A DNA stretch of 60,415 nucleotides from Bacteroidales bacterium (GTDB lineage Bacteria > Bacteroidota > Bacteroidia > Bacteroidales > JAADJA01). Position numbers and translations under genes: made by a program. The notes under the pieces are model-generated. The model had not been told where the DNA came from, did not search any database, and saw nothing but the letters and a program-made list of their open reading frames with translations. Where the stretch lies: the NCBI GenBank assembly GCA_030596605.1, contig JAUVJI010000006.1, positions 1 to 60,415 of the forward strand, read 5' to 3'. Below are positions 46,760 through 56,383 of this stretch, in pieces. The first letter of the stretch is position 1. Every line of letters starts with the position of its first letter.

Positions 46760-48742
46760 TTAATATTTGATCTCGATTTCAGAATCTGGGGACAAAGTAA
46801 TCGCTTTTTCGTTCACGTAAATATTTATCTTCTTTTCTTCTTGGTTGGATTGTTTGATTCTGATATGATTCTGATTAACAAAACAATTGAATTGTACATT
46901 TTTAAATCCAAATTTAAAACTGATGGATCGCCAATGATCAGGTAGATGGGGGTTAATTTTAACAATGTCTGATTTTAAATTTAATCCAGCAAAGGATTGA
47001 AAAGCGATCAACACCGTTCCAGCCATCACACCTGCATGAATTCCTTCGCCGGTTGTTCCTCCTTGTACATCGGCATAATCGCTGGTAAGTGCATCTTTAT
47101 AGAGATCACAGCTTAACTTCTTGTTATTAATCATATTGGCAAGTTGCGCATGAACAACCCGGCTTAAAGTAGAACCATGAGAAGTACGCTTCAGAAAATA
47201 TTTAAGGTTTTCTGATAAATAATCACCTGACAATTTATAACCAAGATTCTCAAGCATTTCGGTTACATCTTGCTCTTCCAAATTATAAAATGTTTGGAGT
47301 GTGTCAGCCTGCTTTGCTACTTTATAATTATCTGCCGATTTACCTTCAGATTTTAATATCCTGTCCATACGATAGATATTTTCATACTTTTCACGGTAAT
47401 ATTGCCAGTCCAGTTCTTCCAAATCAAAATATCCTTCGTATTGTGCCAGGATATTATCTTCAATAACAATATTCATTTTTGATGCAATATCATTCCATTT
47501 CAGAATTTCATTGTCGGTAATTTGAATATTATTAAAAATCTTTAGTTTCGCCTTAGCACTTATTTTGTTTAGAATTTGATTTGCTTTCCTAAATGACCAC
47601 ACCACCATAAGGTTAGTGTATGTGTTGTCTTTCAAACCACCCTCATCAGTACCAGGGTATTTCTCATGAAATTCATCAGGCCCCATTACATTTTTAACGG
47701 AATATCGACCAGATTTATCAGCAATGATTGCTTTACTTGCCCAGAACCTGCAAATCTCGAAAAACATTTCAGCACCATATTTTTCCATGAATTCAACATC
47801 ATTAGTCACATGGAAGTATTGCCAGACATTATAAGCAATAGCGAGAGATACGTGCCTTTGGAATGAACTGAAGTCTGGGCCCCACCTACCGGTAACAGGA
47901 TTCAAATGAACAACCTGAGTTTCTTCCCTTCCATCACTTCCACTCTGCCATGGAAACATAGCACCCTCATAACCATGCTCTTTTGCATAACTTCGCGCAG
48001 CATCTAACCTGTTAAAACGGTACATTAAGGCTGATTTTGCAACTTCAGGAAAATGAATATTGTACAGTGGTAAAATAAATATTTCATCCCAGAAAATATG
48101 TCCACGATAAGCTTCACCATGCAGGCCACGTGCAGTTACGCTTGCATCATAATTTTTATTGTTTGGCGAAAAGGATACCATTAAATGATACAAATGCATC
48201 CTTAATAGTTTCTGAGCCAAACGATCACCTTCTATCTGAATATCAATTTTATCCCATATTTTTTTCCAAACTTCTGCACTTTCACTTTTTAATAGCTCAT
48301 ACTTGTCTCCACTGTTCAAATCATTTATAGCATCAGTCCTAGGATTTTCGCAATCCCATTTTTGTGATGTATAAATTGAAACCAGCTTTCTAATCTTAAC
48401 TGAAGAATTTTGTTGAGCATCAATTTCAAATTCAGTTGCGACAGATGATGCATCTATACATGATTTAAAAACTGGATTTATATTTGAATTAACAGAACTA
48501 ACAAAGTGTTTTGCAGCCAGGGCAATTCTAATATCAGATTGAGAAGTCTTCATAACCAGAAAAGATGTATCTCCTTCCCCACCCTGTTCAATGGGTACTA
48601 AATGTTGTTGGTTCAACTGTCTATAGCGGGCAACTCCATCATTGATAATATTTCCATCAAGAGAAGATCTTATTGTAATCGTGTCGCTGAAATTCAAGGG
48701 AGTGATTTCATAAGACAAGCCAATCATGTGAGGATTGGTCAT
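46760..48742 (-). CDS. GH65 glycoside phosphorylase, C-terminal part after in-frame stop
   Basis: This 660-residue piece carries the bulk of a GH65 enzyme (maltose or trehalose phosphorylase type). It includes HGEAYRGHIFWDEIFILP, GAMFPWQSGSDGREE, the catalytic Glu357 in VMGPDEFHEKYPG, and HGSTLSRVVHAQLA with TTGEGIHAGVMAG in the phosphate site. It begins inside the N-terminal beta-sandwich. The same reading frame continues upstream without shift through DKSGREIFIKTERFAS and TAA (48793-48791) into the beta-phosphoglucomutase ORF, so it is the second half of one fusion gene. Whether it is made alone from ATG 48742 is doubtful because the N-domain is incomplete. Confidence 0.85.
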   Translation of the reverse strand: MTNPHMIGLSYEITPLNFSDTITIRSSLDGNIINDGVARYRQLNQQHLVPIEQGGEGDTSFLVMKTSQSDIRIALAAKHFVSSVNSNINPVFKSCIDASSVATEFEIDAQQNSSVKIRKLVSIYTSQKWDCENPRTDAINDLNSGDKYELLKSESAEVWKKIWDKIDIQIEGDRLAQKLLRMHLYHLMVSFSPNNKNYDASVTARGLHGEAYRGHIFWDEIFILPLYNIHFPEVAKSALMYRFNRLDAARSYAKEHGYEGAMFPWQSGSDGREETQVVHLNPVTGRWGPDFSSFQRHVSLAIAYNVWQYFHVTNDVEFMEKYGAEMFFEICRFWASKAIIADKSGRYSVKNVMGPDEFHEKYPGTDEGGLKDNTYTNLMVVWSFRKANQILNKISAKAKLKIFNNIQITDNEILKWNDIASKMNIVIEDNILAQYEGYFDLEELDWQYYREKYENIYRMDRILKSEGKSADNYKVAKQADTLQTFYNLEEQDVTEMLENLGYKLSGDYLSENLKYFLKRTSHGSTLSRVVHAQLANMINNKKLSCDLYKDALTSDYADVQGGTTGEGIHAGVMAGTVLIAFQSFAGLNLKSDIVKINPHLPDHWRSISFKFGFKNVQFNCFVNQNHIRIKQSNQEEKKINIYVNEKAITLSPDSEIEIKY

Positions 48743-48790
48743 GCTGGCAAATCGTTCAGTCTTAATAAAAATCTCCCTGCCTGATTTATC

Positions 48791-49912
48791 TTAAATTTGA
48801 ATAGAACGATATAAAACACCTGTCCTAAAATCAAGTTTCCTTTCGATATTCAGGATTTCAGTTTTATTTATATCAATCCATTCATCACTTCCAATTTTAA
48901 ATTGAATAGGCAACCAATTGGGAGCATTCACAAAATCCTCGTTTTCAACCTTCCTGTCACCCGCCTTTGAAATCAGCCTGTTATATAATCCTGCAATGTA
49001 AGTTCCAGGGTAATTGAATTCACCTGCTTTGGTTTCTTCAAAAGCGCCTCTTGTTCCCAAATAACCATTACCTATTGTCAATAAAGTCTCTCTGGTTTTT
49101 TCTTTTTCAGGTACATAATCTGAATAAGATATGCTCCAACTATCTTCTTCCAAACCTTTTTCAAACCATTGATTGATACCTTCAAATCCAATTTCAGAAA
49201 TATCCTCCACAACTATATCAGCACCATTTATTTTTAATTCTTTGGAATTATTTTCACGGGCAATTCCTAAGACCAGTCCAAAATTTCCAGCTTTTCCAGC
49301 TTGAACACCAGAAACCGCATCCTCCACAACCACCGCTTTATCGTAAGGTATACCTATATTATCAGAAGCGGTAGTAAAAATATCGGGTTCAGGTTTTCCT
49401 TTCAAACCAATTTCAGCTGAGACAACGCCATCAACACGGGTTTCAATGAGATCAATCAATCCTGTCTTTTCAAGAACGGCCTGACAATTTTTACTGGAAG
49501 AAGCTACACCAACACGAATTCCTTTTTGTTTTAATTTATTGATCAGGTCAACAGTGGATTGATAAACCTCAACACCATCTTTGTCCAGCACCTCATTAAA
49601 TGCCTGGTTTTTTCTATTACCAAGGCCACAGATTGTTTCCAATCCCGGAGAATCAGATGGGTCACCAAAAGGAATTTCGATTTGCCGAGATTGTAAAAAT
49701 GATTCAACCCCTTTATAACGTGGTTTACCATCAACATAAGGCAAATAGTCATTTTCATGACTGAACTCACGAAAAGGTTCATTGTGTTTCTTTTCCCTTG
49801 CCATCAGGTATTCATCAAACATCATTTTCCAGGCGGCACTGTGTACAAGTGCTGTTTTTGTTATTACTCCGTCGAGGTCGAATATGACTGCTTCGAAATT
49901 GTCTTTTTTCAT
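48791..49912 (-). CDS. Beta-phosphoglucomutase fused to the start of a GH65 phosphorylase
   Basis: Residues 1 to about 240 are a HAD-superfamily beta-phosphoglucomutase: nucleophile Asp12 and Asp14 in FDLDGVITKT, VASSSKNCQAVLE, VVEDAVSGVQAG. It converts beta-glucose-1-phosphate to glucose-6-phosphate. About residues 255-373 are the first part of a GH65 domain (LLTIGNGYLGTRGAFEE), which makes that substrate from maltose. The frame is closed by TAA at 48793-48791, and GH65 sequence resumes in the same frame after it. The ATG at 49912 (MKKDNFEAVIFD) was chosen; the longer frame runs through a repeat. The PGM part alone could still be active. Full-length relatives would be about 1050 residues. 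Confidence 0.87.
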   Translation of the reverse strand: MKKDNFEAVIFDLDGVITKTALVHSAAWKMMFDEYLMAREKKHNEPFREFSHENDYLPYVDGKPRYKGVESFLQSRQIEIPFGDPSDSPGLETICGLGNRKNQAFNEVLDKDGVEVYQSTVDLINKLKQKGIRVGVASSSKNCQAVLEKTGLIDLIETRVDGVVSAEIGLKGKPEPDIFTTASDNIGIPYDKAVVVEDAVSGVQAGKAGNFGLVLGIARENNSKELKINGADIVVEDISEIGFEGINQWFEKGLEEDSWSISYSDYVPEKEKTRETLLTIGNGYLGTRGAFEETKAGEFNYPGTYIAGLYNRLISKAGDRKVENEDFVNAPNWLPIQFKIGSDEWIDINKTEILNIERKLDFRTGVLYRSIQI

Positions 49913-49927
49913 TAGTAATTTTTTTAT

Positions 49928-50103
49928 CACACAGAAGTCACAGATTATCACAGAAATTTCTTCCCGCTATTTAATTATCACACAGAAACCACAGAATATC
50001 ACAGATATTTTTGTGTTTTCTATAAGATCTGTGTGCAATTACAATTCAAACAAAACTCACATATTTTCAAGGATTTTTCTGTGTTCTCCGTGAAATCTGT
50101 GTG
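49928..50103. repeat. CACAGA palindromic repeat cluster, left of the GxxExxY gene
   Basis: Three related units are present. CACACAG begins the first (49928). A complete palindrome opens with CACACAG (49979) and closes with CTGTGTG (50035). The third is an opposite-facing unit ending CTGTGTG (50103). Inside are repeated CAGAAATCACAG-type words and their complements (TTGTGTTTTCTG). One nested cruciform can be drawn over the whole 176 bases. It abuts the 3' end of the GxxExxY gene and the start of the beta-phosphoglucomutase gene. Confidence 0.7.
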
Positions 50104-50110
50104 CACTGTT

Positions 50111-50494
50111 TTAGTCAAGCTTACCGTTAATATATCTTATAATTCCTTCACTAATATTATCTTCAAAAAAGTTAATCAGTAACCCTAATTTTAATCCTGT
50201 AAGTTTTACGTATGTTGCCAACTGTTTATAATGGACTTTCGCTAAGGTTTCGACTGATTTTATCTCAATTATTACTTTATTTTCAACTATTAAGTCTGCT
50301 CTAAAGCCTTTATCCATTTTTAGGTTATCCCAAATTATTGGAACAACTTTTTGTCTTTCCACCTTCAATCTGGCCTTCTTTAATTCATAATACAGTACTT
50401 CTTCATAAACTGACTCAAATAAGCCGGGACCTAATTTCTTATGGATTTTAAACACGATTCCCCTGATTATGTATGAAATGTCATTTTCTTTCAT
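50111..50494 (-). CDS. GxxExxY protein
   Basis: This 127-residue member of the GxxExxY family has the motif GLFESVYEEVLYYEL (G-x-x-E-x-x-Y). Conserved VPIIWDNLKMDKGFRADLIVENKVIIEIKS follows, which carries a PD-(D/E)xK-like core (RADLIV then IEIK), and GLKLGLLINF. The molecular role is not established; a nuclease-like fold is suggested by the motif. It is flanked on both sides by CACAGA palindromes, inside an otherwise sugar-metabolic gene group. It is likely an acquired cassette. Confidence 0.85.
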   Translation of the reverse strand: MKENDISYIIRGIVFKIHKKLGPGLFESVYEEVLYYELKKARLKVERQKVVPIIWDNLKMDKGFRADLIVENKVIIEIKSVETLAKVHYKQLATYVKLTGLKLGLLINFFEDNISEGIIRYINGKLD

Positions 50495-50511
50495 TCGTAT
50501 ATTTTTTCACT

Positions 50512-50568
50512 CACACAGAAATCACAGATTAATACAGATTCTTTTGTGTTTTCTGCGAATTCTATGTG
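50512..50568. repeat. CACAGA palindromic repeat, right of the GxxExxY gene
   Basis: CACACAG (50512-50518) pairs with CTATGTG (50562-50568, one mismatch), enclosing ATCACAG and TTGTGTTTTCTG words as in the 49928-50103 cluster. It lies between the GxxExxY gene and the GH13 gene. Confidence 0.65.
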
Positions 50569-50575
50569 ATATTAA

Positions 50576-52294
50576 TTACACCTCTATCCATAAATATTGA
50601 AAAGGTTGTAATAGTAGCATTTCATTTTCTATTTTGATAATGTTCCCAATTAAGTCTTTATTGAATTTAGTTATCATCAAATTGTCAACCACAGCGATTG
50701 ATTTGCCTGAGAGATTATTGAGAATTAATATCTTTTCATCTTGATATTCCCTTATATATGCGAGAACATGATTTTCAACTTCTCCCCCATTATTGTATAC
50801 ATTAATCCATTCTATACTACCTCTACCAAATGCTTTGTATTGATTACGGATATTAATCAGATTTTTCACTCTGGCATATACTTGTGATGACAGGGAGTTT
50901 GAATCTAATAATTGATGCTCAAGATTGTTCCAGTCAATTTTCCCCCTAACCAAAAACCTGGTATCATCCTTTCCAGAAAGCTGGATCATTTCCTTGTAAT
51001 ATTCCTTATCATTTAGTTTCCCAAATTCATCACCATAATAAATAATAGGTGTGCCAGGTAAACTCAACATTATTGAGTAGGCCAATCCGATTTTTTCTGG
51101 ATCACGATCTAACAATTCTGAAAGTCGTGCTGCAACTCCTTGCCCTAACCTGAAATTCCATAACGGTTGCTTGCAATAATTTTCGTGAATATATTTTCTA
51201 TCCTCTTCTGAAACATAAACCAGTTCAAGGCTTAATTCGTCATGACATCTTAAAAAAGTAAACCATTGTACAGATTCAGGAATGACAGGTGTGACTTTAG
51301 TATCCAGAATGTTTTCAATCGGAGTTTTGCTCTCTGCAGCAAGCGATTTAAATATCTGAGGCATCAATGGAAAATGGTAACCTGCATTGCATTCATCGCC
51401 ATTACCAAAATATTTTACAACCTCATTGGGTTTTTGACAAGCTTCAGCCAGCAGCAATGTATGTGGTCGTACATAATCAAGTACTTCTCTGAAGAACTTA
51501 ACCACAAAATGTAAGGTAGGATGATTTTCACAAGTCGTACCATCTTCCTTCCACAAATAGGGTATCGCATCTCCACGAAATCCATCTACACCTTGTTTTA
51601 ACCAAAAAAGAAAATTCCGGGTCATCTCCAGAAGAACAACAGGATTTTTATAATTCAGGTCCGGCTGAAACTCAAAAAACCTGTGAAAATAATACCATTC
51701 ACCATCTTGTTCCCAATTGCTTTCACAGAGCCCTTCAAAAATTATCCTCGCATCTTTGTACAAATTTGTATCTTTATTCCAGATGTAGTAATCACGATAC
51801 AGATTATCAGGAGATTTCCTGGATTCAACAAACCAAGGATGTTCATCTGAGGTATGATTAATAGCTATATCGAAGATCACTTTTAAACCTCTTTTATGCG
51901 CTTCCTGCAAAAAATCCCTAAATAGTTTTCTCTGCTCATCTACAGTAGAATCTTCTGGAAGCCCCAATAATTCCAACCTGACCTTATCATAATTTCGAAT
52001 ATCAAATCCTGCATCCTTCATCGGAGAATCAAGAATTGGAAGCAACCAAATACAGTTTACACCCAGGTCTTGCAGATAATCCAGTTTATCAATCAGGCCA
52101 TTAAAATCTTTATTAAAAAGATCAACATAAAGAGAATAGACGACAGCATCCTTGTACCATTCATTATTATGTGGGGAAAATTGAATATTGTTTTTGGTTT
52201 CATCAATTTCTTTAATAAAATCCTTAAGGAGTTTAAGAGATTGATCAGGATATAAAGTCTGCCAATATGTTGATAACTGCTGAAGTAAATCCAT
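50576..52294 (-). CDS. GH13 enzyme, trehalose-synthase/alpha-glucosidase-like
   Basis: This 572-residue GH13 protein has no signal peptide. The triad is complete: Asp242 (GVDGFRGDAIPYL), Glu284 (LLAEACQKP) and Asp352 (LRCHDELSLE). FDIAINHTSDEHPWF is region I, and WYKDAVVYSLYVDLFNKDFNG resembles the start of trehalose synthases and GH13_16. It may interconvert maltose and trehalose or hydrolyse short alpha-glucosides; sequence alone does not decide. It is the first gene of the minus-strand maltose group, followed by the GxxExxY insertion and the beta-PGM-GH65 fusion. Confidence 0.8.
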   Translation of the reverse strand: MDLLQQLSTYWQTLYPDQSLKLLKDFIKEIDETKNNIQFSPHNNEWYKDAVVYSLYVDLFNKDFNGLIDKLDYLQDLGVNCIWLLPILDSPMKDAGFDIRNYDKVRLELLGLPEDSTVDEQRKLFRDFLQEAHKRGLKVIFDIAINHTSDEHPWFVESRKSPDNLYRDYYIWNKDTNLYKDARIIFEGLCESNWEQDGEWYYFHRFFEFQPDLNYKNPVVLLEMTRNFLFWLKQGVDGFRGDAIPYLWKEDGTTCENHPTLHFVVKFFREVLDYVRPHTLLLAEACQKPNEVVKYFGNGDECNAGYHFPLMPQIFKSLAAESKTPIENILDTKVTPVIPESVQWFTFLRCHDELSLELVYVSEEDRKYIHENYCKQPLWNFRLGQGVAARLSELLDRDPEKIGLAYSIMLSLPGTPIIYYGDEFGKLNDKEYYKEMIQLSGKDDTRFLVRGKIDWNNLEHQLLDSNSLSSQVYARVKNLINIRNQYKAFGRGSIEWINVYNNGGEVENHVLAYIREYQDEKILILNNLSGKSIAVVDNLMITKFNKDLIGNIIKIENEMLLLQPFQYLWIEV

Positions 52295-52372
52295 AATATT
52301 TGAAAATTTAAAGGGATTGCAAAGATAATTATTATAAATATCAGGAATATCAATTTAACATGATGTATCCAC

Positions 52373-52403
52373 AAAAAAAGGCTGTCCCTCAGAACAGCCT
52401 TTC
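52373..52403 (-). terminator. Rho-independent terminator of the secreted papain gene
   Basis: On the minus strand AGGCTGT, loop TCTGAGGG and ACAGCCT are followed by a T-run, 27 bases after the protease stop codon. Confidence 0.85.
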
Positions 52404-52429
52404 AAGCCTTTGATCAATGCAAAGCAGGA

Positions 52430-55400
52430 TTAATTGACTTTAAGCATTCTGATTGTGGAGATCACCCTACCATTGACCTTTAGCTTGCAGAAATAAATAC
52501 CTGGTTCGGCATTGCTACCATTGGAAAGTTTACCATCCCAGTTGATGTTATGTTGTCCATTCGTTTGTTGTCCTTTTTCTAACATTTTAATTTCCTGGCT
52601 AATAATATTTATTATACTCAATTCAACCTCAGAAGTTTCAAGTATTGAGTATGAAATAGTTGTAACATCACTAAATGGATTTGGATAATTCTGATTTAAT
52701 ACACTGCCTACTTCAAACAGGCTTTCATTAAATCCTGGAATATAATCTTCCACTGCAAGTGCCTTAATGCAGAAATTACCGGTATTCTGGAATCCTGAAG
52801 GGTCGTCATAATAATAGAAATCCACCCAGTCATTTCCGCTTTTGTAATAACTTTCTTCCGTATTAGCAGTAGAAGGTACAATCACTTTCGAATCTCCACC
52901 AAGCAATACAGGTACATCAGAAGTTCTGTCGTATGGAATACCACCTACCGACAAATAAAGATAAACGTAAAAATCATCTCCTTCGGAAATACTTACAGGA
53001 GTACCCAAATCAATTGTTTGAAATCCCGAATACTCAATTGCTCCAACTATCCAAGCTAATTCATTTGTAAGTTCTGAACCATCAAAATCATCATAAATCT
53101 TTACAGAATAGATAACATTATCACCCGCAACAAAAAAACTTATAGCTTCAATTATTTCATTTTTCGTTGCAGCAAAAGCATTGAATGCTTCTGTTGCAAT
53201 AGTTAAGGTATCACGCCATCCATGATAATCATGATAATACACGGTTTCATAAGGCATAAATACTACATCCTGGAAAGAAATAGCACCCATCTCAGGATTC
53301 TGACATGCATGTTTATCATAATATGATATCCAAAAATAACCGTTATTACCCCATCCGGTTCCCCAACTATTCTTGACTAACCATGCACCATTACCCGGTG
53401 CCTCTTGAATAACACGGTCGTCATCCCATCCAATTATTGAAACCGAATGATTTGGATCCAGCGTACTGGATGCAGGCTGGTAATGTTCATATTCATAGTT
53501 CATAAAGTTACCATCGTAACAGATACATGTTGCCATTACACCTTCCACCATGACCTTAGTTTTTATAAGATCGATATTTTCAAGGTTTTCTCCTGCTATA
53601 TACCATTCTACATTCATCGGATAATAATAGTGATAAGATGTATCGGTATAATCGGGCGGAGAGTTATAAGACTGTCCGTCAATATCTCTCACAGCCCCGT
53701 CACCTCTTGACAAATAAGCTGTAGAAACACGGTAATCACCCCCCATGTGAACTTCAAGGCCTTGTCCATTATTAAAAGGCGGATCAAGGTCCTTATTATA
53801 ATATTGGTTGTAGCCGTTCCACCAGTCGAGATGGTATTCAGCCAAATCAGGTTCACCCGGTTCGCCGGCTGCTGTCCAATTTCCAGTCATCATCAGGTTT
53901 CCTTCAATGGATGCCATTGTTCCGTGTGTCCAGCAGGTGCCTCCTTGCTGACTTTTAACTGAAGTTACATAATTGTTACCATTATAATCTCTAAGGTCAA
54001 AGGAGGTAGGCACACCTTCATCCATTCCCGGAAATACAATAAAATCCAACCATGCACAATCATCACCACTTGATACACTGTAATCCTTTTCGTAAGCCCA
54101 TTTAAATGTATGAGTTCCTTCTGTAATGTCATATACCACCTCATCCCATCCTGCTTCACCGGCCCATTCACCCATTTGGGTTCCATCAATATAAAAACGT
54201 AGGTAATCATAACTTGCTTCGGAAGATACTTTCCTGAAAAAAGAAATTTCATCATCAGCAACTACATCTATTGTAATAATCAACTCAGAGTCTTCCTGAT
54301 CATCAATAGATCCGGATTTGGCTGAATAAGTTCCTTCGTAAACATTTGAAGTAGTGATAATCCAATCGGCATCACCACCAAATTCCCATGGGAATTTAGT
54401 AAAATCACCCGTTTCAAAATCCTCTACAATTAACCCAACTTTGAAATTCAGCGGAAAGTCATAAGTCAATGTATTACCATTTGAAGAACATTCAATTCCT
54501 AAAGCGCCAATAATAGTATGACCAATGGGTGCAGCAGGGCTTACAGAAATATTAAATGTGGCTTCAGCTTCCTCGCCCGGAGGAATATCAAGAAAGACCA
54601 TTAACCCCGAGTTTATGCTTGTATACGGATCAATAGTTGTAAAAACACCCGAAATATCTGTAACATTAAACAATCCATTATTTTGTATTGTAACAACCAC
54701 ATCAACAGTTTCACCCGGATCGATCGATCCATTATTATTTCCTCCCGGGTCTAAAATCTCAACACCTCCCAGATCCAGTGCATAAGCTGTCCTGGTCATA
54801 CCCTTAATACAGAAGTTTCCTGTATTCTGAAACCCTGAAGGATCGCTGTAGTAATAAAAATCTTCCCACGCACCATTATCCCAATAATAGCTTTCTTCAG
54901 GATTTGCTGCTGAAGTAACTATGACCTTCGATCCACCACCAAGCAACACCGGAACATCTGATGTTCTGTCATAAGGTATTCCTCCATCCGAGAGCTCAAG
55001 ATATATGAAAAAATCGTTTCCTTCTATCAGGTCAACAGGTTCGGTTAGGTCAATTGTGCGAAAACCAATATAATCTAAATGTCCTGATATGGATGAAAGT
55101 TCATTTTGCAGCGTACCACTTACAAAATCATCATAAATTTTTACTTCAAAATCCACATCATCAGCAGCATTAAAAAAGTTCACTGAAAAAAGCATATCAT
55201 CCGCTTCTGCTATGAAAGCATTAAAGGCTTTAGTTGTATTTGATTTTGTATCCCTCCATCCATGATAATCATAGTAATAAACATAGTCGTAATTATAATA
55301 TATTGCATCTTGAAATGAAACAGCTCCCATTTCAGGATTTTGACACGCATGTTTATCATAATATGATATCCAAAAATAACCGCTATTACCCCATCCTGCT

Positions 55401-56113
55401 CCCCAACTGTTCTTGGTTAGCCACGCTCCGTTCCCTGGTGCGCCTTGCACAACACGGTTGTCATCCCATCCTATTATTGCAACTGAATGATTAGGGTCAA
55501 GACTACTTGAAGTCGGTTGATAATGTTCATATTCATAGTTTATAAATGAACCATCGTAACAAATACATGTTGCCATAACACCCTGTTCCATGATTTTGGT
55601 TTTTATCAAGTCCATATTTTCGAAACTCTCACCTGCAATATACCACTCTACGTTTTTTGGGTAGTACAAATGGTAACTTGAATTATAAAATTCAGGAGGG
55701 GAAGAGTAGGACTGGCCATCGATATCGCGCACAGCTCCATCACCCCTTGATAAATAGGCAGTTGAAACCCGGTAATCACCTCCCATATGAACTTCAAGTC
55801 CCTGATTATTATTATATGGTGGATCTAAGTCAGCATTATAGTATCCATTATAACCGTTCCACCAATCAAGATGATATTCTGCTAAATCCGGCTCTCCAAC
55901 CTCTCCGGCTGCAGCCCAATTTCCGGTCATTAATAGATTTCCCTCTATTGATGCCATGGTGCCATGGGTCCAGCATGTTCCACCCTGTTGGCTTTTAACT
56001 GACGTAACGTAATTATTCCCGTTATAATCCCTTAGATCGAACGTGGCAGGAAGTTGCGCAGTAACAATAACTGCAATTAGTACTGATAATGTAATTAAAG
56101 TAAATTTCCTCAT
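52430..56113 (-). CDS. Giant T9SS-secreted papain-family protease with two complete catalytic domains
   Basis: This 1227-residue protein has a signal peptide (1-20). The first C1A papain domain plus lectin-like domain (about 21-440) has catalytic Cys47 (QGGTCWTHG), His209 ([11 protein letters not shown]) and Asn235 (KNSWGAGWG). A CARDB-like [13 protein letters not shown] domain and a jelly-roll-like domain follow (about 450-695). The second papain plus lectin-like unit (about 702-1130) has Cys727, His889 and Asn915, 680 residues later. A T9SS sorting domain closes the chain ([17 protein letters not shown] to the end). Both copies look active. The ATG at 56113 gives the signal peptide; the longer frame does not. 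It is predicted to be extracellular. Confidence 0.9.
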   Translation of the reverse strand: MRKFTLITLSVLIAVIVTAQLPATFDLRDYNGNNYVTSVKSQQGGTCWTHGTMASIEGNLLMTGNWAAAGEVGEPDLAEYHLDWWNGYNGYYNADLDPPYNNNQGLEVHMGGDYRVSTAYLSRGDGAVRDIDGQSYSSPPEFYNSSYHLYYPKNVEWYIAGESFENMDLIKTKIMEQGVMATCICYDGSFINYEYEHYQPTSSSLDPNHSVAIIGWDDNRVVQGAPGNGAWLTKNSWGAGWGNSGYFWISYYDKHACQNPEMGAVSFQDAIYYNYDYVYYYDYHGWRDTKSNTTKAFNAFIAEADDMLFSVNFFNAADDVDFEVKIYDDFVSGTLQNELSSISGHLDYIGFRTIDLTEPVDLIEGNDFFIYLELSDGGIPYDRTSDVPVLLGGGSKVIVTSAANPEESYYWDNGAWEDFYYYSDPSGFQNTGNFCIKGMTRTAYALDLGGVEILDPGGNNNGSIDPGETVDVVVTIQNNGLFNVTDISGVFTTIDPYTSINSGLMVFLDIPPGEEAEATFNISVSPAAPIGHTIIGALGIECSSNGNTLTYDFPLNFKVGLIVEDFETGDFTKFPWEFGGDADWIITTSNVYEGTYSAKSGSIDDQEDSELIITIDVVADDEISFFRKVSSEASYDYLRFYIDGTQMGEWAGEAGWDEVVYDITEGTHTFKWAYEKDYSVSSGDDCAWLDFIVFPGMDEGVPTSFDLRDYNGNNYVTSVKSQQGGTCWTHGTMASIEGNLMMTGNWTAAGEPGEPDLAEYHLDWWNGYNQYYNKDLDPPFNNGQGLEVHMGGDYRVSTAYLSRGDGAVRDIDGQSYNSPPDYTDTSYHYYYPMNVEWYIAGENLENIDLIKTKVMVEGVMATCICYDGNFMNYEYEHYQPASSTLDPNHSVSIIGWDDDRVIQEAPGNGAWLVKNSWGTGWGNNGYFWISYYDKHACQNPEMGAISFQDVVFMPYETVYYHDYHGWRDTLTIATEAFNAFAATKNEIIEAISFFVAGDNVIYSVKIYDDFDGSELTNELAWIVGAIEYSGFQTIDLGTPVSISEGDDFYVYLYLSVGGIPYDRTSDVPVLLGGDSKVIVPSTANTEESYYKSGNDWVDFYYYDDPSGFQNTGNFCIKALAVEDYIPGFNESLFEVGSVLNQNYPNPFSDVTTISYSILETSEVELSIINIISQEIKMLEKGQQTNGQHNINWDGKLSNGSNAEPGIYFCKLKVNGRVISTIRMLKVN

Positions 56114-56155
56114 AATGTTTGTTTTTGAATGCAATATTAAAATATATAATTGAGA

Positions 56156-56163
56156 CAAATATA
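56156..56163 (-). promoter_or_regulatory. Predicted -7 box of the papain gene
   Basis: On the minus strand this reads TATATTTG, matching TAnnTTTG, 42 bases before the chosen start. No -33 box is obvious. Confidence 0.4.
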
Positions 56164-56383
56164 AAAACTTATTCGTTGCATAGTTAAAGTAAACCACCTT
56201 TTTAATCAAATTATTTTTAAAAGTTGAATTTTGAAGGAAATAATTGGAAACCTATATGTAATTGTAATTACAAGTAATAATTTATACATGTGCGTATTAA
56301 AATTGAAGATTGAATGTTTTTTCGGACAAGAAACAATAATAATCACTATTTTTACATGCAACTTTTTATTATAAGGATCCAGG

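Noticed and set aside
49928..50568. CRISPR array
   Set aside because: The CACAGA repeats are palindromic, irregularly spaced and of unequal length, with no constant-size spacers or cas genes.
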